Shown here one piece after another: positions 58,501 through 64,000 of a DNA stretch of 64,000 nucleotides (the first letter of the stretch is position 1; every line of letters begins with the position of its first letter). The translations under genes and the position numbers were made by a program. A model generated the notes under the pieces. That model was not told the DNA's origin, did no database searches, and worked only from the letters and a program-made list of their open reading frames with translations. The DNA is from Paraphysoderma sedebokerense (taxonomy: Eukaryota > Blastocladiomycota > Physodermatomycetes > Physodermatales > Physodermataceae): contig JAHLJZ010000009.1 of the NCBI GenBank assembly GCA_025602915.1, forward strand, positions 372,001-436,000, given 5' to 3'.

Positions 58501-58958
58501 CTAAACGCACATCATTCACAAAAGCTTCTATAAATTCCATCACGAGCAGGCTTTCAAAACTATTCAAGCATGAACCGAATGGTCGAAGAAGCCGAGATCT
58601 CAATGATACTGCGACTCAATATCGCGAGCAAAACTTGACGGATAATGGTGCCTATCGAACAGTTGCCGAACCTTCAGCTCAATATCAAGATCCGAACAAC
58701 AAGCATCCGTCATTTGCACATTTAAAAGCGCCGCCAACAGTTCCCGAAAAGCATCCTAATCGTCCTATAATTCAGCGGCGGCAATCGAATCAAAGCCTTG
58801 TCAATAATCCTTCCCATGGTATAACGTCGTATCAGTCACCTTTCCCTCACCCTATAATGGAGTACTCTCCCAATAATTCAGATGTTGAACAGACCTCAAT
58901 GGAAGTTAAGGATTTAGAAATTAGGGAGTATAGATCTGGAATGCAAATGGAGCAGTAG
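55559..58958 (+). CDS. TBC-domain Rab GTPase-activating protein with changed Gln finger
   Basis: Exons: 55559-55652, 55783-55964, 56042-56123, 56180-56222, 56284-56398, 56457-58958 (3018 nt, 1005 aa, phases agree). The TBC domain covers about 55-300: KGLAREGIPKDVRPEVW opens it, HIENDVPRTYPDH holds the Arg finger (IxxDxxR), and YSEGMGRIAGMLLL is the place of the YxQ Gln finger, here Glu. LPRWWMSGFTYLPWATVLRIWDYL follows as in the family. The rest, about 680 residues in one exon, is Ser/Pro/Gln-rich and disordered with basic patches (RRKSRRHHPTRKSFIRRR). TBC proteins speed GTP hydrolysis by Rabs. The exon 1-2 join is the least certain. Layout recalls Gyl1/Gyp5 or TBC1D10-type proteins. Confidence 0.88.
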
Positions 58959-59576
58959 GATCAAAATTTTGCTTTGCGTGTAATGGGGATAGTGGTCATA
59001 CATTTCCTTGAAAGTAAAATATCCTGATAACTTCATGGATAGAGTTTATGATGTAATATTTCGTCGTATTAGAATTCTGATTGATTTCATGTTCGTTGCC
59101 TATATTATATTACATGATTGTAGTGTTTGAATTTAATATTACGTGTCGCGTGTAAATGATTTGATGTGTCGCGGACTACAATGTTTTCTATTACTTAATC
59201 TTTATGTCAATCTGTTAATATATCGACTCAGTTATTATCCTATTCCGATATGTAGCCACTTTTCACGCATATGAATCATGAATAGAACTCCGAATACATG
59301 GCACACTCGGGCCGTTAGGTTCGCGATGTAACGCGATGATGAGGAGAAATTATTCTGACGCCTAGAACATGCGATCGAGATTCTTTCCTCTGAAATTTGA
59401 AGAAGTCTCCGAATTTTTTGCTCCCTTTTCTCTGACTTCTGAGAATTCCATTTATTTACACCAACTGTTAGCAGCACTATCATATCTCGACCTCCGACTT
59501 GAGTTGCTGTGAAACCGTCCCCCATCCAATCGCGCTTGCAGATTGTGTACCTTAATTTTTCGCAGAATAAGCATAG
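58959..59576. other. Intergenic, promoter of the ABC transporter gene
   Basis: AT-rich in the first half; no gene or repeat seen. An open minus-strand frame (59235-59675) overlaps the transporter start and is not supported. Confidence 0.5.
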
Positions 59577-62500
59577 ATGACGACACCAAAAACTGAAAAA
59601 AAAGATGGTCCTGATGATTTGGATAGTCAAAAAACAGGGCAGATAGTAGGGAAGCCGACGCCGATGGGTGACCATGGCAACATCAAAATTTTCAATCCCA
59701 ATTTGTTGTCTGATTATACTGGGTTCTGGATGAATTCAATTATACGGTCAGCCAAAAATCTAGACGAAGGGGATTTAACCATGAGGGATTCTGAAGATGC
59801 TTTGAAGAATTACGAAAAGTTTCGGAAGAATTGGGAAAAGGAGATGAAAGATAAACCTAATGGGTTTGTTTCAACTTTCAATTCCTTTATTCTTTTTGCG
59901 CATCACACCAGTAAAATATCTGACATTTTGAAATTTTTTATTTGATACTATCTTTCCATCCGTGACTTTTACAGACCGTCATTATGGATGGCTCTCTTTC
60001 GGACGTTTGGATGGTCATTTCTGTATACTGGCGTTTTTAAGCTCATTTGGGGAGCGTTGCTCTTGGTCAATTCATATTACTTTGTTCTTCAACTAGTCGC
60101 GTTCTTGGAAGACAAACAGGCCCCTTCGTGGATTGGATGGGTTTACGCAGTTGCCTTTTGGTTTGGTTGCTTCTTGTTCGGTATAGCAGGGCAACGATTG
60201 ACGAACCAGAGTGTTCGATTAGGTTTAAGGGTAAATTTTCACGCACAGCAGTACCGTATCGATTTTATCAAGTACTAACTCGTCGTGGTTCTCAAGGTTC
60301 GAGCAGCTTTGTCTATCGCAGTTTACCGCAAATCCCTACATATCGCTCCATCTGTCAACAATAATTCTGTCAATCTTATCGCGAGTGATTGCCAAAAGTT
60401 TATTGAAGGAGTTCAATTTGCTCATCAAGTGTGGTCCTGTCCGTTAGAATGCATAGCTGTCCTTGTCTTGCTCTACATTCTTGTCAAAGAAATTGCATTT
60501 TCAGCTTTAGCATTCATTGCTGTCGTGCTGCCTTTACAATTTTGGTTAGGCAAGAGGATCTCTACCATGCGAAAGAGATATGGTCGTGTGAATGACGAAA
60601 GGGTTGGCACCATGTAGGTCCTACTTGTGCAATTCGTCATGTGAGGTTATAAATTAACGACGCTCCCTGCAGGCAAGAATTAATCAACGGAATTAAAATT
60701 GTGAAGTTTTACGTTTGGGAGAAGCTTTTTGATACGGAGATAAGAGAGGTTTGTTATGGTTTCAAGTCAAATATTCAGATGCAGTGTTTGACGCTGTATA
60801 ACTTTGAACCAGTTACGTCGAAAGGAAGGCGTTCATATCATAACGGGCGGCTTAATCAAAACAGTTACATTCATGTTAATGGCAACAACTCCAGTGTAAG
60901 ATTGTTGTTTCATTTTACAAAATCATCGATACTGATAATTCTATTTAGTGCTCTAGCTCTCATTATTTTCGGACAATACGCAGTGACTGTGGGACCACTC
61001 AAATCGGCTATAAGTTTTACCACACTGAGCATTCTCAACACCGTTAGATTACCACTTTTGTTTCTTCCAGCTGCAATGAGAGGTGTTGCCGGTAAGAAAT
61101 TGCAGAGATCATTGGTTTTAGCAATCTCTTATCTAACTCTGCCCTTTAATAGAATGTCTGGCAGCAGTCGAGAGAATCAATGAGTTCCTCCTGTTGCCCG
61201 AATGCCCGCAGGTTGATCGAAAAGACGACGGTTCCATCGTCTGGGTACGTAGAGAAGTAAATTACCCCTCCATGGCAGAATGTTTATTGACGATGTCGAT
61301 GTTCAGGACAATGCCTCATTCACTTACACACAAGGCAAAGGCGATCCATTGCTGAAGGATGTATCCATCTCTCTTCCGCCCGGTAAACTCATCGCGCTTG
61401 TGGGACCAGTAGCTTCAGGGAAAACCACTCTCATCAATTCTATCTTGGGTCAGGCTATCAAAGTATCAGGTAGCCTATCAGTCTCAAAGAACGTCACTTA
61501 TGTTCCTCAACAACACTGGTTGCAACACGCAACGATCAAAGAGAATATCTTATTCGGAAGTCCTTATGATGAAGCGCGATACAAAAGAACCTTATTCGCT
61601 TGTGCATTATTGAGTGATTTGAAAATGATGAAAGATGGAGACGAGACTGAAATTTATGAACGCGGTGTGAATCTGAGTGGTGGACAACGGCAGCGGATCA
61701 GCTTGGCAAGAGCTGTGTATAAAGCACCGGAAACCGATGTTATCATTTTGGATAGTGTACTATCTGCCGTCGATCAGACAACCGCGGAACACATCTTCGA
61801 GTACTGTATTAATGGGCTGTTGAAAGATAAAACAGTGATCATGGTTACTCATCAGTTGGGGGTACGTTTTTACGTTGAACTCGGAGTAGTTGGTGAATTG
61901 AGAACTAATTTAGTCCGAATCAGCTCGTGAAAAAATGCGACTATGTTATTGCGATGAGAGACTGCAAAATCTTGGCTCATGGGGAATCGAATTCACAAGA
62001 AGTGCTTCAGAGAGTTGCAGAATTCGCGCCATCAAACGAGCCCGGACATGCAGATAGCGAGAGCTCTGCAACCAGTCAAGCGGAGACTATATCAACTCTC
62101 CCGTCCCTCACATTTGCAGAAATGGTTAAGAAAGCAGATGAAATCCTCGCCGCAACTCCTTCGCTGCATGTCGAAAATATCTCAATTGAACCAGAATCTA
62201 ACTTCACTGGATTCGATGGGTTTTTGGGTTTCTTCCGATTTTGCCATATCACTTCATCGTGGAAAATAGATGCGCTGTTCTACATTATTGCCATATATGT
62301 TATCTCCCAATCAGTCCGTATTTTTGCTGATTACTGGGTTCGATTTTGGGTCCGCGATAGTTTTGCCTTCTCAGACAAGAATATCTACATCTATGGTTAT
62401 GCGGCAATCTGTTTTACATTCTCGGCATTATTGATGATTCGCGGTGCTTTCATTTATTATAGATGTAGAATAGGCGGTAATCGATTGCACTCGGCTTTAT

Positions 62501-64000
62501 TTCAGGTTAGGCGAGCTCTTTTTTTGCTGTACTTTCAAGTTCGTATCTAACTTCAGGGATAATAGAAAATCTTATATGGATCTTTATTTTTCTTTAACGT
62601 AACTCCTACTGGACGATTAATCAATCTTTTCAGCAAGGACATGGATGTCATCGACCAAGGATTACCGGACTCACTTCATACCACCGGAATCTATCTTTTC
62701 ATCTTGATCACCACCATTGTGGGTGTTGTAATTGTATTGCCACTTTACCTGATTGTTGTTGCCGTCTTGATTATTGGTTTTTATATACTTGTAAAATATT
62801 ATGTCCCAGCTGCTAGAGCTTTGAAAAAGGCAACAAGTACGTAATCGTTTCACTTTTTCTTGGATGATTGAAGTATTAACTGAATCATTCAAAAAGCTCA
62901 CACTGCTGATCCCCTCTTCGAATATGCTTCCGAGACTTGCCAAGGATTGGATGTTATTCGGGCGTTCCAACTCCAAAATACATTTGAAACAACCTTTGTT
63001 CATAGGCTTAACAAGAATACGATCGCCGTTTACAACTCAGAATCCGGTAAGGCGCTCGTCATCTGTCGAGGTTTAATCCCTGTTGCTAAGTTCTTTCAAT
63101 TCATTCTTTGTAGCGAAATTATGGCTTGCATTCCGCGTCGACCTTCTTGCTTCTCTTTTAGTTTTTGCGACTTGTGCGTTTTGCGTGGTGTCTCAAAATG
63201 ATGCCAACTTTGACTCCACTACCGGGGGCCTGGCAGTGGTTAACAGCTTCCAAAAATTTGTATACTTTACATGGCTGTGTAAAGGATTTGCAGATATTAA
63301 AGTGTATTTGGGAAGTGTTGAAAAGTTCATGAATTATCTAAATTTCGTCCCGACAGAAGGAACTGGGGAGAAAGAGATTCAAACAAAGGAGACTCGAGAT
63401 TTGTCTAATTGGCCAACTAAAGGATTGGTATGTGATTGAATATTTTTATTATATTCCATTTCTGTTATTTGACCCGTTTAAATTTCTAATTGGAAAACAG
63501 ATCCAATTCGAAGATGTCGTTCTGCACTATGCGCCGCAGTTACCTCCAGTGCTCAAAGGGGTAAATTTTACAATTAACCACTGTCAAAAAGTTGGAATTG
63601 TCGGAAGAACGGGCAGCGGAAAATCGACAACGCTACTTGCACTATTCAGAATGTTTGAAGCTGCGAGGGGGAAGATTATAGTTGATGGAATTGATATCTC
63701 TACTCTCTGTAAGTTATCCGGTGTTTCTATAACGTTGTTCGATTCTAACCTCCTTCTTATGTCCAGCCCTGGATGAACTTCGAAGAAAGCTGGCTATTAT
63801 TCCCCAGGAACCGGTAATATTTAAGGGGACTATCAGGTAGCGTCATGCGATTTTTCAGCAGAGGGAATGAAATGTTAATCTGATAATTATCAATTTGTTA
63901 GGTCCAATCTTGACTTATTTAAGCAATATACCGATCAACAAATATGGGATGCTCTGAAAGTTTGCCATTTGAAGGAATTGGTCGAGAATCTTCCTGCCAA
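59577..64000 (+). CDS. MRP/ABCC-type ABC transporter, short form, 3' end outside the window
   Basis: Fifteen exons are visible: 59577-59863, 59975-60230, 60297-60613, 60673-60748, 60813-60895, 60949-61091, 61153-61244, 61307-61861, 61924-62505, 62566-62836, 62897-63046, 63114-63427, 63501-63708, 63767-63836 and 63902 to the edge (about 1167 aa). Order: a cytosolic leader; TMD1 (FGWSFLYTGVFKLIWGA; NGIKIVKFYVWEKLF); NBD1 with GPVASGKTT, LSGGQRQRISLARA and VIILDSVLSAVD; TMD2 (NVTPTGRLINLFSKDMDVID; LDVIRAFQLQNTFE); and the start of NBD2 with GRTGSGKST and a Q-loop IIPQEPVIF. No extra N-terminal TMD0 is present, so it is a short MRP (MRP4/5-like). Such pumps export conjugates or drugs from cytosol. 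In NBD1 the residue after Walker B Asp is Ser (LDS; usually LDD). Confidence 0.95.

Noticed and set aside
59235-59675. Minus-strand open frame across the ABC transporter start
   Set aside because: It overlaps the first exon of a clear ABCC gene and has no recognisable product.

Overview
This window is nuclear DNA of an early-diverging fungus. The signs are: dense spliced genes with short (about 40-110 bp) GT-AG introns, a fungal-type cytochrome bc1 subunit 10, fungal-type acyl-CoA desaturases with a C-terminal cytochrome b5 domain, a SAGA Spt3 gene, and a chromodomain/pre-SET protein. An SGLT-like sodium symporter and a CH-kinase fusion point to a zoosporic (chytrid-like) lineage rather than Dikarya; that placement is inference. 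I saw no retrovirus-like element, DNA transposon with transposase, CRISPR array or rRNA. All exon joins below were read by eye from splice signals and reading-frame phase.

Layout. 1-8 kb: tail-truncated unknown gene, membrane J-protein, QCR10, a small orphan, a BROX-like BRO1 protein and prefoldin subunit 3. 8.7-12.9 kb: a calponin-homology (CH) domain fused to a Ser/Thr kinase, with two competing C-termini. 13.6-17.1 kb: a Ser-rich protein and the RIO1 ribosome-assembly kinase. 17.1-23.7 kb: a gene-poor, repeat-bearing stretch with exon remnants, including a secreted ligand-binding-like N-terminus. 23.7-35 kb: a small orphan, ALIX/Bro1, SPT3, an orphan coiled-coil protein and an F-box/WD40 protein. 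35-39.7 kb: a sodium:solute symporter with a 9-nt microexon and a chromo-SET protein with eroded catalytic motifs. 40.5-47.7 kb: two direct-repeat delta-9 desaturase copies flanking a C2H2 zinc-finger gene and a small membrane protein. 49.8-64 kb: a FAR1-type zinc-finger protein, the RRP6 exosome nuclease, a TBC Rab-GAP with a changed catalytic finger, and an MRP/ABCC transporter running off the end.

Themes. ALIX and the BROX-like gene are both BRO1/ESCRT-III partners. RRP6 and RIO1 both act in ribosome maturation. TCACGTG sits about 65-130 bp upstream of the start codon of five separate genes, which suggests a shared CBF1/USF-like input. Several signalling or chromatin enzymes keep their fold but have altered catalytic residues (SET protein, TBC protein, CH-kinase, first ATPase of the ABCC protein).

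Most unusual: the overlapping, alternately spliced C-terminus of the CH-kinase (Q-rich tail versus C1 zinc finger plus CVIM prenylation box), and the 217-bp identical tract shared by the desaturase copies, which carries a reading-frame problem in both.
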